The notes under the pieces were generated by a model that ran no database searches, was not told the DNA's origin, and saw only the letters and a program-made list of their open reading frames with translations. Positions 39,359 to 48,655 of a stretch of DNA of 64,000 nt are shown here, one piece after another (the first letter of the stretch is position 1; every line of letters starts with the position of its first letter). The stretch is from NCBI RefSeq assembly GCF_949769195.1, contig NZ_OX458333.1, positions 3,754,001-3,818,000 on the forward strand, in the 5' to 3' direction. The stretch is from Methylocaldum szegediense (GTDB lineage: Bacteria > Pseudomonadota > Gammaproteobacteria > Methylococcales > Methylococcaceae). A program made the translations under genes and the position numbers.

Positions 39359-41716
39359 CTATCTGGGCCCGACGAACGGTGGTCGTCCGAACTGAACATA
39401 GCGCATGTTGGCGGTACAACCCACGGTGGCGCAGGTGCCGCTGGGCACGCCCGGCGGCAGAGGGTTGAGGATCACGTCGTAGCCCAGGGTGGCGAATTGA
39501 TCGTCGGTTCCGGGAATGAGTCGGGCAGAGAAGTAGTCGCCGAAGCGGGTAATCTGGGTGGCGTCGCTCGATGTCACCGGGTAGAGCACAAAGTCGTCCT
39601 TGAAGCCCACGGAGATCTGGGGATACCCCAAAGTACCGCCGCCCACCGCCACCACGATGGCGATGTCCGGCCTCACCAGACCCCGGCCGCTGCCCAGGGC
39701 AGCAACTGCGAAAGCATAATTGTTATTCCAGATATCGTATTCGCTGGAAACCCGGTAGCCGTTGTCGCCGGACGGAGTGAGAGTCTCTAGCCGAACATAG
39801 GCTTGGGGCCGGCCGCCGCCGGCGTTTGTGCCCGCAGTGAAAGCAAACACATACTCCGGCCGGGACGATACGCCGAGACCCGGGATGACGCTGCGGTAAG
39901 TCGCGCCGCTGATATTGCCGGGGAAAGACACTGCGACCCAGTCGCTGCCGTCGGGAGCGGTCGAGGTGTAGCTCGCGCCCTGCTGAATCTGGCTGATGCC
40001 CACGGTGCTGGGGGAGGGGATGGAATCCTCCCCGTCCATCCAGGTGAACACCCGCAGGGTGCTTGAATTGTCGAGGGAACCTACTACCATGCGGCCGGGC
40101 GCGTTCTGGACGAAGTGGGTCTTGTTGAGGCCGTTGGACCCCGTCAGTTCGGCGAAACGGTAATTCACGGCGGTCGCCGCGGGGTTAGCCATGTCGGCCA
40201 GCGACAATCGGGGCACGATGCGCCGTCCGGTGTAGACTTGGCCGGGGGTGGAGAATCCGTGGTCGACGCCTACGTACAGAAAGGTGTCGGACCAGGCTAG
40301 ATCGGGGTAGTCCAGCCATTCGTTATTGTTGATGCCGAGTCCGTCGGAAACGCCGGCCACGTTGGTGCCGGTGAGATCGACGTAGGTCCACGCATTCCAG
40401 AAGTCGTTCCTGATGGCGGCAGGGGTTGCCCAGGCAATGCGAAGCCGGTTGGGCGAGGTGATCACGTTGGGGGTTACCGCGGTGTTCACTACCGGCTGGT
40501 ACTGGAGCAGCCAGACGAACAGGTTTTGATTTCGCAGGTACACCACCACTTGGTCGCAGCATAGGCCACCGTCGTCTTGCGGGAAGAAGGAGGTGCGGGC
40601 GGGATTGCCCGGCTGCGGACTGAAGAGATTTACGTCGGTGAGTTTCGCTCCGCCATCAGTGGAATAGCTGATGCCCGTATTGTAGGTGGCGAGTACCACG
40701 CCATTGGGCGCATCGGCGGCCACGTTGGGATCCGGCGGTACGCCGGCGCTGCGCATGCTGGTATTGCGCGGGATCCGAACCGCTGCTCCGCCTTGGCTGG
40801 TGCCGAGGTCGGTGGCAACGATGTTGTTGGGATTGATGGGCGCGGGCAGGAGGCGCGGCGGCCCCAAGGGCACGAAGATGGGCGATTCGGCGTTGGGACC
40901 GAAAGTGGCCGGCGGCGGAGCGGGCGGGTAGACGGCCTCGCTGGGTTTCTGCACTGTGGCTTGGCCCGACCGACTCTCAAAAGGTCCGGGTGGCGCAACG
41001 TTCGGAGCGATCGTGCGGCTTTCGACGAAGGTTTCGGGAAACGAGCCGCACCCGTATTCGCCCTTCACGACCAACTCGTTCTCGCTCCCATCGACCGGCA
41101 TCTTCAGTAAGCTGTCGAACCGGGCGTCCTTTCCTGCCTCCAGGATGCCAAGGGAAATGGGCAGAGTGGCGGGGCCGGCGTAGCTGCCGTTGCTTACGGT
41201 GATCTCGGTCACTTGTACAGTGCAGGCGCTCTCATCTCCGGTATTGCGCAGCAGAATCTGGGCGCTGGCAGTTTCCTCGTCGTCCCAGGCAGAGACCGCC
41301 ACGTCCTCGACGACGATATTGGCAGGCAGGAAAGATACCGAGTCCGACCCAGCCAGAGCCTGCGCGGTGCCGACGAAGAACACGAAGAGAACGAAGGCTA
41401 GCCGTTCGAAAAGGCGAAGCCCGGAATCGGATTGTCTGTTGCCTCTTGGGAACCCGACTCGGGCTCCACATTGACAGTACTGTACCGGGGATTGAAAAGC
41501 GCGGCGGCGGTGCCCGCCTTTTTTCGCCTGGTCGCGACTGATGATATTCGCCGTTGGAGTTCGACCTTCGAATCTTGTCCCTGCCTCCGGGCGGAGATGG
41601 ATATCATCGAACCGGTGATCGAACCGATAGGAAGGACTGAAAGCTCGTCCCAATCGGGATTGAGTAAACGCCTTGCTTTTGGTTCCCTTCGCTTCCGTGA
41701 CGTCTTGCGTCGCCAT
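39359..41716 (-). CDS. large secreted or membrane-anchored protein of unknown function, possible propeller
   Basis: Frame of 785 residues. About 100 basic residues come first, then a hydrophobic segment (RLAFVLFVFFVGTAQALAG) that looks like a signal peptide, then an extracellular-type region. DEETASAQILLRNTGDESA resembles an Ig-like repeat; a Pro-rich linker follows; the rest (GISYSTDGGAKLTD, NEWLDYPDLAWSDTFLYVGVDHGFS, FTWMDGEDSIPS) looks like a beta-propeller of the sialidase/BNR kind, without clear catalytic residues. No in-frame start codon lies close to the hydrophobic segment, so the annotated ATG 41716 (with AGAGGA upstream) leaves an unusual leader. An upstream frameshift or an uncommon start is possible. 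Confidence 0.6.
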   Translation of the reverse strand: MATQDVTEAKGTKSKAFTQSRLGRAFSPSYRFDHRFDDIHLRPEAGTRFEGRTPTANIISRDQAKKGGHRRRAFQSPVQYCQCGARVGFPRGNRQSDSGLRLFERLAFVLFVFFVGTAQALAGSDSVSFLPANIVVEDVAVSAWDDEETASAQILLRNTGDESACTVQVTEITVSNGSYAGPATLPISLGILEAGKDARFDSLLKMPVDGSENELVVKGEYGCGSFPETFVESRTIAPNVAPPGPFESRSGQATVQKPSEAVYPPAPPPATFGPNAESPIFVPLGPPRLLPAPINPNNIVATDLGTSQGGAAVRIPRNTSMRSAGVPPDPNVAADAPNGVVLATYNTGISYSTDGGAKLTDVNLFSPQPGNPARTSFFPQDDGGLCCDQVVVYLRNQNLFVWLLQYQPVVNTAVTPNVITSPNRLRIAWATPAAIRNDFWNAWTYVDLTGTNVAGVSDGLGINNNEWLDYPDLAWSDTFLYVGVDHGFSTPGQVYTGRRIVPRLSLADMANPAATAVNYRFAELTGSNGLNKTHFVQNAPGRMVVGSLDNSSTLRVFTWMDGEDSIPSPSTVGISQIQQGASYTSTAPDGSDWVAVSFPGNISGATYRSVIPGLGVSSRPEYVFAFTAGTNAGGGRPQAYVRLETLTPSGDNGYRVSSEYDIWNNNYAFAVAALGSGRGLVRPDIAIVVAVGGGTLGYPQISVGFKDDFVLYPVTSSDATQITRFGDYFSARLIPGTDDQFATLGYDVILNPLPPGVPSGTCATVGCTANMRYVQFGRPPFVGPR

Positions 41717-41925
41717 GACATCCTCTGGCTCGATAGCCCAACAGCATCTTAAGTAACTGAGGGACTACGACTCGGACCGAAAGTTCAATCGCCGACCGGC
41801 CGCCCGGAAAAGCCCGTCGCTAAGTACCGGACCTCATGCGGCAGCCAGTTGGGAAAGAGGGATGCGGGCCGGGTCGGCGTCGGGAATTAGGCGGTGTTAT
41901 TTGTCAGAAAGACATGAGCTTTCGT

Positions 41926-43350
41926 CTATACCTCGTTCGTTTGGGCTTCTTCCGTCTTCGCGAGCTTGCTGTGGCGCACCGAGTATAGGAAATAGACGAT
42001 TAGCCCAATGCCTAGCCAGATCGTGAAACGGTACCAGGTGGTAGCTGGTAGAAAGACCATCAGCGCACCGCAGCAGAGAGCGCCCAGTGTCGGGAGTACC
42101 GGATTGGCGGGTGCCTTGAAGGGCCGGTGCATGTCGGGTTCGGTGATGCGGAGGATGATCACGCCGACACAGACCAGCACGAATGCGAACAGTGTACCTA
42201 TGTTGACCAATTCGGCGAGTTCGCTGAGCGGCACGAAACCAGCCACGGACGCAATCAGAAATCCGCACAATATGATGACTCTCACCGGAGTTTGGGTTTT
42301 CGGATTCACGGTCGAAAACCACGGTGACAGGAGACCGTCACGCGACATCGCAAAGATGATGCGGGTCAGCGCGTAATAAAGCACCAGCATGACCGTGGTT
42401 AGCCCGGTAATGACGCCGGTCGCGACCAGTGCCGATGCCCAGTTCAGCCCTAGGAGCTGGAGCGCATGGGCTACCGGAGACGACACGTTGAGTTCCGTAT
42501 AGGGGACGACCGCCGTCAGCAGTCCCGCCACCACGATATAGATCAGCGTGCAGAAAACCAGTGCCGCGACGATGCCTATAGGTACGTCTTTTTTTGGATT
42601 GCGCGCCTCCTCGGTAGCCGTGGAAACGGCATCGAATCCGACATAAGCGAAGAACACGATGGACGCGGCCGCGAAAATGCCGATCGGCTTGCCATCGGTG
42701 GTGTGATCGAACCAGCCGAAAGGCATGAAGGGATGCCAATTTGCGGGATTGATGTTGAACATCGCGACCGAGACGAACACGGCTATGGTCATCACCTTGA
42801 TGAAGACCATGATCGAGTTAAGCCGGGCGCTTTCCTTGACGCCGATGATCAGCAGGATCATCAGAACCATCACGATGCCCGCCGCCGGGAGATTGATGAT
42901 GCCGCCCAATTCTGGCGCGCGGGTTAGATAATCGGGAAGCGGCAAGCCGATAGCCGTTAGAGCGTTGTTGAAATAGCCGGACCAACCGTTCGCCACGGCT
43001 GCCACCGAGAGCCCGTATTCCAGGATCAGGTCCCAGCCGATGATCCAGGCCGCCAATTCGCCGAACGCGGCATAGCTGTATCCATAGGCGCTGCCACACC
43101 CGCCCACGCTCGAAGCCAGCTCGGCGTAGGACAGCGCGGCGAATGCGCAGGCAAAGCCCGCAATCACGAAGGAGATGATCACCGCCGGTCCTGCCTGAGT
43201 TGCCGCCGCGATGCCGGTCAACACGAAGATGCCGGTGCCAATGATGGCTCCGATTCCGAGGAGGGTCAGATCCATCGCGCTGAGACAGCGTCTTAGTCCA
43301 CTCTCCTGAAAATCGTCCGCAGTGGTTTTCTTGGTTCGTAAAATCTGCAT
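41926..43350 (-). CDS. APC-family amino acid permease
   Basis: Inner-membrane amino acid transporter of 474 residues with about 12 helices. The amino acid-polyamine-organocation pattern is clear: LLGIGAIIGTGIFVLTGIAAA, AGFACAFAALSYAELASSVGGCGSAYGYSY, and VFFAYVGFDAVSTATEEARNPKKDVPIGI. This is the YfnA/CAT-like branch; the substrate cannot be told. Stand-alone gene with 550 bases of leader and no obvious partner. Confidence 0.93.
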   Translation of the reverse strand: MQILRTKKTTADDFQESGLRRCLSAMDLTLLGIGAIIGTGIFVLTGIAAATQAGPAVIISFVIAGFACAFAALSYAELASSVGGCGSAYGYSYAAFGELAAWIIGWDLILEYGLSVAAVANGWSGYFNNALTAIGLPLPDYLTRAPELGGIINLPAAGIVMVLMILLIIGVKESARLNSIMVFIKVMTIAVFVSVAMFNINPANWHPFMPFGWFDHTTDGKPIGIFAAASIVFFAYVGFDAVSTATEEARNPKKDVPIGIVAALVFCTLIYIVVAGLLTAVVPYTELNVSSPVAHALQLLGLNWASALVATGVITGLTTVMLVLYYALTRIIFAMSRDGLLSPWFSTVNPKTQTPVRVIILCGFLIASVAGFVPLSELAELVNIGTLFAFVLVCVGVIILRITEPDMHRPFKAPANPVLPTLGALCCGALMVFLPATTWYRFTIWLGIGLIVYFLYSVRHSKLAKTEEAQTNEV

Positions 43351-43909
43351 GTTCGAGTTCTCGCACGCTGGTTTTATTCGGGAAATTATGCCTGATAAAC
43401 CCGGTTGGCGACGATTACACTGAATGTTTGTTTATACGAAAAAGTTCGAGCGGAAGGACGGTACCGTCGATTCGAAAGAGCTCTGAATACGACGAGTCCG
43501 GCGATGCTTTGACCAAACCTGCCCCGAGCCGAGGCGAAGGGTCTGTCCTGAGTTCGGCCGAAGGCCTTGATCGGAGCATTCGTAATGGCGTTGGGAGGAC
43601 GGGGACTTCTTACCGATACGTTTGGCGGCGCTTGGACCGGTCGGCAGTCTTTTGCCGAAGAGCGTATCCGTTCTCCGAGGGAAAGCGTGCCGTTGCTTGC
43701 GTTCGCCCTCCCCAAGCGCCTTGTGCAGCTGATCGGGTAAGACGACTCTGGGAGGGCGGCGTGAAAGAAGGCGAAATCGACGGGAAGGAGAGTTGGCCTG
43801 CTTAGACTTGGCTCCTTCGCGTTTCAGAGGGAAGGCGGTGATTCCTTAGGACCGTAATTACGACGCGGTATGCCATCGTCTTTCGAGGAGTCCCGCCGAA
43901 ATCGCAGGC
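43351..43909. other. gap with a dispersed-repeat copy
   Basis: About 560 bases with no gene recognised. Near 43521-43570 the text CCGAGCCGAGGCGAAGGG followed by CTGTCCTGAGTTCGGCCGAAGG belongs to the same repeat family as the copy at 59904-59947. Confidence 0.5.
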
Positions 43910-44359
43910 TCAATGGAGTTCTCCCCGCCAGGCGCCAGTTTCGTGTCCGCGCGACTCAATGAAATCCCTGAAGTTCTGCAGGTCTTTTTCCACATTGGAC
44001 GACACCATCCCGAGCATGGCCCCGACCTTTTCCATCGCAGTTTCAGGTTGATATTCGATGTCGACGCTGACGCGGGTACGGTCGGTGGCAATCGGCTCGA
44101 ACGTCACCACGCCCTGATTCTCCGATCCCGCCATGCTGCGCCACGCGATGCGTTGATCCGGTATTTGCTCGACGATTTCGGTGTCCCATTCCTTGTGCTT
44201 ACCGGCGATCTCGGCGTGCCAATGAACATGGCTATCATCGATCTGGCGAACCTCAACGAGGTTTTCCATAAAATTTGGAAAATCTTCAAACTGCGTCCAT
44301 TGGTTGTAGGCAACCTTTACCGGTACGTTGACTTCGATGGATTTGTGCAGCGTAGCCAT
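43910..44359 (-). CDS. SRPBCC (START/polyketide cyclase-like) family protein
   Basis: Soluble 149-residue protein of the cyclase/dehydrase group with a hydrophobic ligand pocket. Diagnostic pieces are SIEVNVPVKVAYNQWTQFED at the N terminus, FPNFMENLVEVRQIDDSHVHW and a long C-terminal helix ending in FRDFIESRGHETGAWRGE. AAGGAG lies six bases before the ATG at 44359. Ligand unknown; no neighbours suggest one. Confidence 0.9.
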   Translation of the reverse strand: MATLHKSIEVNVPVKVAYNQWTQFEDFPNFMENLVEVRQIDDSHVHWHAEIAGKHKEWDTEIVEQIPDQRIAWRSMAGSENQGVVTFEPIATDRTRVSVDIEYQPETAMEKVGAMLGMVSSNVEKDLQNFRDFIESRGHETGAWRGELH

Positions 44360-44706
44360 CGCATACTCCTTGAATCTAGTCTATTTGGTTGTCCGGAATG
44401 CACCGGCCGAACCGGTACATGGAGCCTATGAGTCCTTGCCGACAGATGCTTGAAGCGCCACCGGCGCCGTTTGATCACCAATCGGCTCAGAAATTAGACA
44501 CCGGGCGATTGACACGGTTCGAAAGGAATTTGGACGCCAGGCGACATCCGTCTGGACAGAATTCTTTTGTTTCTGACGCCGGTACCGTCTTGCTGCAAAG
44601 CTGCGTCCGGAACGACTTTGGATTTGAGAGTAAAAACGGACGTGGTTATTTGCTGCGGCGCATTAGCTAGAGTGTATTTTTGAAGCGTCTTTGAACTTGC
44701 GAGTTT
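44360..44706. other. intergenic gap, nothing recognised
   Basis: About 350 bases between the SRPBCC gene and the broken muramidase gene. No gene, repeat or RNA signature was recognised; it should contain the upstream control region of the muramidase-like gene. Confidence 0.35.
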
Positions 44707-44791
44707 GTGTTTCTTGAAAACCCAAAGGCTGCTGGAGCCGAACCAATATACGAAATTGCGGCATTTTCGGATGTTACCAAATATTCAGCGC

Positions 44792-45757
44792 TTATCTGTC
44801 AAGTCCCGCAAGATCGTAAACCTTCTTTCGAAAAAGATGAGGATGGGACAGTTGCCAGTTTTTGAGAGCCTGGATCGGGGTGAGATGGCGTAAGGCCTTT
44901 TGGGGAATGTGATGATTGTACAGCTCGACATAGCGGTGCAGGGTGGTGTCCAGATCGGCGGTTGAATCGAAGTGATGGGTTTGCAACACCTCCTCGATGC
45001 GGCCATTGAAGCGTTCCACCAGGCCATTCGTTTGGGGCCGGCCCGGCGGAATCAGGCGATGTTCGATGCCTTGTTCAGTACAGAGGCGGTCAAACTCATG
45101 CGTCCCCGAGGGCTGCCGAGTTCGGGTCAGGAAACGGTCGGTAAACTCCGAGCCGTTGTCGGTCAGGCATTTCTGGATGCGGAAAGGCGCGGCCTGAATC
45201 ACCGCTTTGAGGAAGTCCTTTGCGCTTAAGGCGGTGCGGTTGGGCTTGAGGGCGACATAGACCCAGCGGGTGGCGCGGTCGATGGCGACGAACAGGTATC
45301 GGCGGGGTTCGCCGTCGATGGCGGGCAAGTACTTAACATCCAGGTGAAGGAAGCCGGGCTCATAGGCCTTGAAGGGTTTGACCTTCGCCTTCTCTGTAGG
45401 CGGAAGCAGGGTCTTGAGGGACGCCACCCCGTGGCGGCGCAGGCAGCGGTCTAGCCCGGAACGGGACACGGCGGGATTGAGAAATTCCCGGGTCACGGCC
45501 AGGAGATCATCCAAGGGGAGGAGCAGAGCTTGGCGGAGGTAGACCACGATGGCTTCCTGGGCGGGCGTGAGCGTGGTTCTGAGGGTGTGGGGCCGGTGTG
45601 AGGCATCTTCGACCGAGGAGCGGTGTTTCCACTTGCGGACGGTCGTTCGGCTAATGCCATGCTTTTGGGCCAAGGCGCGCTCGCTCAACGTGGACGCTTG
45701 AATGGCCTGCCGAACGGCCGGGGTGGTACGGGCGTTCTTATGAAGACGAATCTGCAT
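44792..45757 (-). CDS. IS481-family transposase, copy 1
   Basis: DDE integrase-type transposase of 321 residues. An N-terminal helix-turn-helix (LSERALAQKHGISRTTVRKWK) is followed by a catalytic core with Asp in GFLHLDVKYLPA, Asp in KCLTDNGSEFTDR and Glu in GLVERFNGRIEEVL. ATG 45757 is preferred over 45772. The frame has no stop of its own: it runs through the IS end and uses TAA formed at the junction with the target duplication at 44792-44794. Confidence 0.93.
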   Translation of the reverse strand: MQIRLHKNARTTPAVRQAIQASTLSERALAQKHGISRTTVRKWKHRSSVEDASHRPHTLRTTLTPAQEAIVVYLRQALLLPLDDLLAVTREFLNPAVSRSGLDRCLRRHGVASLKTLLPPTEKAKVKPFKAYEPGFLHLDVKYLPAIDGEPRRYLFVAIDRATRWVYVALKPNRTALSAKDFLKAVIQAAPFRIQKCLTDNGSEFTDRFLTRTRQPSGTHEFDRLCTEQGIEHRLIPPGRPQTNGLVERFNGRIEEVLQTHHFDSTADLDTTLHRYVELYNHHIPQKALRHLTPIQALKNWQLSHPHLFRKKVYDLAGLDR

Positions 45758-45861
45758 GGAGAGAAACCTCACTTGGACGAACCGAATATCTCCTGGAGAA
45801 GGCTCCGGGCTTCGAACAGAGCATAACTCCTTCTCGGTAAATAATCACACGAGACGCGACA
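44797..45861 (-). mobile_element. IS481-family insertion sequence, copy 1
   Basis: 1065 bases. Ends are TGTC...GACA with imperfect inverted repeats (TGTCAAGTCCCG and TGTCGCGTCTCG). It is flanked by a perfect 6-base target duplication CTTATC at 44791-44796 and 45862-45867, which shows a simple insertion. It splits the muramidase-like frame. The second copy at 47591 has the same length and opposite orientation. Confidence 0.93.
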
Positions 45862-46208
45862 CTTATCGACCGAGTTGCAAGAGAAACGGGCGTAGAGGCG
45901 CGGCTTATCCGCGCTATTATGTATATGGAAACTACTCACGGTTATTACGACGCGTCATTACGCCTGATTAGCTAGAATAAGGCGATTCTTCCGATGAGTA
46001 TCAATGTGGAATACTGGGGCAGTGCATTTAGTGATCGGAAGTCTTTAGCTGATCTGTACAATAACATCAAAGCTGATGCTAAAATTCTCAAACGGATAAT
46101 TTCAAATCTGCCTGTCGGATCATCAGTCCGTCAGATAGCGACCCTTTACAACAATATTAATGCGCATTACGTCAGCAACTACGGCGCTCGCGTTGAAGAA
46201 ATATATTA

Positions 46209-47242
46209 GAGTTGTACCTGATGCTAATGCATGGTATTGATAGCCCACTTGTTTCTCAAACAAATCCGAATATAAAAACCTTCCGTGATCTACGACAAAT
46301 TTAGCCAAATAACCGATGACCGTATCGTGGCATCGTTGATTGGAATGCCCAAGGCGAAGTTCACAGCCCTCGTCAAAGTATTCGAGTCGGCCGCTCTCGC
46401 CATCGATCGAGAGCGTGTCGAAAAGGGCGAGATAAAACACGTCAAACAGGGCGGCCCTAAAGGTTATCTTGATTCTTACGAGAAAAAGCTGTTTTTCGTT
46501 TTGTACTATTTGAAAACCTATCCCACTTTTGACGTTCTGGGCTTTCATTTCGGTTTTAGTGGCGGACATGCCCATGCCCATATCGACCGGTTGCTGCCGG
46601 TTTTAGTGCGAGCGTTGACAAGCCTCAACGTCATGCCGGAGCGCACACTAACAACCCCAGAAGAATTCTCTCAACTCATTGATCAATATAAGAACATAGT
46701 GATCGATGGCGTAGAGGTCGCTTGCGTTCGACCCCAAGATGAAACTGAACAGGAAAAGCATTACAGCGGAAAAAAAAAGACATACGCTCAAATCCCTCGT
46801 AATCTCCGACTTTAATCGAAGGATATTGTTTTTGTGCTGCATTGTGGCAGGCAGCGTACATGACTACACACTCATGAAAGACGTCTTCACACCGGGTTCA
46901 GCGTGGTTCGAGAAGGTCAATTTATGGCTTGACTTAGGATTTCTGGGCGCGGACAAAGATTATCAAAGTACCCAAATATATCTACCCCACAAGAAACCCA
47001 GAAAATCCAAGAAAAACCCTAATCCGACATTGACGCCTGAGCAGAAGAAACAGAACAGAAAACAAGCCGCCACGCGGGTCATCGTTGAGCATGCCATCGG
47101 TGGCATGAAGTTCTTCCACTGCTTGATGCATCGGATTAGAAATCATCTGGGTCACTTCGTGGATTATTTTTTCTCACTTTCCGCCGGTCTTTGGAACTAC
47201 AAAATCTGTTGATTTACAATTGTTTAGCATCAGAAACAACTC
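46209..47242 (+). mobile_element. IS5-family-like insertion sequence
   Basis: About 1034 bases with terminal inverted repeats GAGTTGTacCTGATGCTAA and GAGTTGTttCTGATGCTAA (17 of 19 match), flanked by a TA direct repeat at 46207-46208 and 47243-47244. It carries a DDE_4-type transposase in two frames. It interrupts the 3' part of the muramidase-like gene. Its AT-richer composition differs from the chromosome. Confidence 0.85.
46285..47212 (+). CDS. IS5-like (DDE_Tnp_4) transposase in two frames
   Basis: First frame 46285-46815 has an N-terminal helix-turn-helix type region (LFFVLYYLKTYPTFDVLGFH, FGFSGGHAHAHID) and the first catalytic Asp in NIVIDGVEV. The second, to 47212, starts with KKRHTLKSLVISDFNRRILF and holds Asp in LGFLGADKDYQ and Glu in RVIVEHAIGGMKFF. 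The frames meet at an A9 run (46770-46778); removing one A gives the expected YSGKKRHTLK. Either programmed slippage, known in some IS5-group elements, or inactivation. Confidence 0.8.
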
Positions 47243-47277
47243 TATTCCACGCAGCCTTGGCTAAAAGGCAGCAAGAA

Positions 47278-47577
47278 ATGAAGAATATATGCGTACAACT
47301 CGTAGCGGTCTCGCTTGCCTTCGGAACGGCTAGTGGATTTGCCTTCCTGTGGCTGGGTATAACTCACAACGCTCAGTCCAAGTTCTACTTGCCTACCGGT
47401 GACCTTGATTATATCTACTGTATTAAATTATTCGCTTCGTGCTTTATTATCGGTGTATTTGCGGGAGGAGGGATATTTGTGGTTTGTAGGATGCTATTAC
47501 GCCTTTTTGCACGGGAAGATCGGAATACATTAAGAAAGCGTTCAAATGGGTTTCCCTGCTGCGCAGGAGAATTTTAG
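47278..47577 (+). CDS. small two-helix membrane protein, candidate immunity partner of the broken muramidase
   Basis: 99 residues, family not recognised. Two hydrophobic helices are visible: VQLVAVSLAFGTASGFAFLW near the N terminus and LFASCFIIGVFAGGGIFVVC in the middle, then a basic tail. Its ATG (47278) overlaps the restored stop of the muramidase-like frame as ATGA, so both were one translational unit before the IS insertions. Position and membrane location fit an immunity or holin-like protein; this is inference only. It is now separated from its original promoter by the IS5-like element, and IS481 copy 2 begins 13 bases after its stop. Confidence 0.5.
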   Translation: MKNICVQLVAVSLAFGTASGFAFLWLGITHNAQSKFYLPTGDLDYIYCIKLFASCFIIGVFAGGGIFVVCRMLLRLFAREDRNTLRKRSNGFPCCAGEF

Positions 47578-47590
47578 GTTAGCCGTTATA

Positions 47591-48655
47591 TGTCGCGTCT
47601 CGTGTGATTATTTACCGAGAAGGAGTTATGCTTGGTTCGAAGCCCGGAGCCTTCTCCAGGAGATATTCGGTTCGTCCAAGTGAGGTTTCTCTCCATGCCG
47701 ATTCGTCTTCATAAGAACGCCCGTACCACCCCGGCCGTTCGGCAGGCCATTCAAGCGTCCACGTTGAGCGAGCGCGCCTTGGCCCAAAAGCATGGCATTA
47801 GCCGAACGACCGTCCGCAAGTGGAAACACCGCTCCTCGGTCGAAGATGCCTCACACCGGCCCCACACCCTCAGAACCACGCTCACGCCCGCCCAGGAAGC
47901 CATCGTGGTCTACCTCCGCCAAGCTCTGCTCCTCCCCTTGGATGATCTCCTGGCCGTGACCCGGGAATTTCTCAATCCCGCCGTGTCCCGTTCCGGGCTA
48001 GACCGCTGCCTGCGCCGCCACGGGGTGGCGTCCCTCAAGACCCTGCTTCCGCCTACAGAGAAGGCGAAGGTCAAACCCTTCAAGGCCTATGAGCCCGGCT
48101 TCCTTCACCTGGATGTTAAGTACTTGCCCGCCATCGACGGCGAACCCCGCCGATACCTGTTCGTCGCCATCGACCGCGCCACCCGCTGGGTCTATGTCGC
48201 CCTCAAGCCCAACCGCTCCGCCTTAAGCGCAAAGGACTTCCTCAAAGCGGTGATTCAGGCCGCGCCTTTCCGCATCCAGAAATGCCTGACCGACAACGGC
48301 TCGGAGTTTACCGACCGTTTCCTGACCCGAACTCGGCAGCCCTCGGGGACGCATGAGTTTGACCGCCTCTGTACTGAACAAGGCATCGAACATCGCCTGA
48401 TTCCGCCGGGCCGGCCCCAAACGAATGGCCTGGTGGAACGCTTCAATGGCCGCATCGAGGAGGTGTTGCAAACCCATCACTTCGATTCAACCGCCGATCT
48501 GGACACCACCCTGCACCGCTATGTCGAGCTGTACAATCATCACATTCCCCAAAAGGCCTTACGCCATCTCACCCCGATCCAGGCTCTCAAAAACTGGCAA
48601 CTGTCCCATCCTCATCTTTTTCGAAAGAAGGTTTACGATCTTGCGGGACTTGACA
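47591..48655 (+). mobile_element. IS481-family insertion sequence, copy 2
   Basis: 1065 bases, nearly identical to copy 1 and in inverted orientation, with the same TGTC and GACA ends. Flanking 6-mers differ (GTTATA on the left, GAAACT on the right), so there is no target duplication. That suggests an adjacent deletion or recombination after insertion; a truncated gene begins right after the right end. Confidence 0.92.

Larger units (their letters stand above)
44707..47281 (+). pseudogene. muramidase / lytic transglycosylase-like gene broken by two IS elements and a stop
   Basis: Segments 44707-44796, 45868-46208 and 47245-47281 join into one 155-codon frame once the IS481 copy (with one CTTATC) and the IS5-like element (with one TA) are removed. 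It reads PIYEIAAFSDVTKYSALIDR, VARETGVEARLIRAIMYMET, THGYYDASLRLIS, a TAG at 45973-45975, then ILPMSINVEYWGSAFSD, YNNIKADAKILKRIISNLP, IATLYNNINAHYVSNYGARV and EEIYYSTQPWLKGSKK. The pattern (helix, Glu in METTHG, a long middle, IATLYN) is that of lysozyme-like SLT domains. The restored stop TGA overlaps the ATG of the next gene. Start GTG 44707 is tentative. Dead now. Confidence 0.72.

Noticed and set aside
41398-41721. 107-codon minus-strand frame inside the leader of the 785-residue secreted protein
   Set aside because: No homology and basic low-complexity composition; competes with the frame that leads into the exported protein.
44797-48655. The two inverted IS481 copies as ends of one composite transposon
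   Set aside because: Copy 1 has its own perfect 6-base target duplication, so it inserted alone; the outer flanks do not form a duplication.
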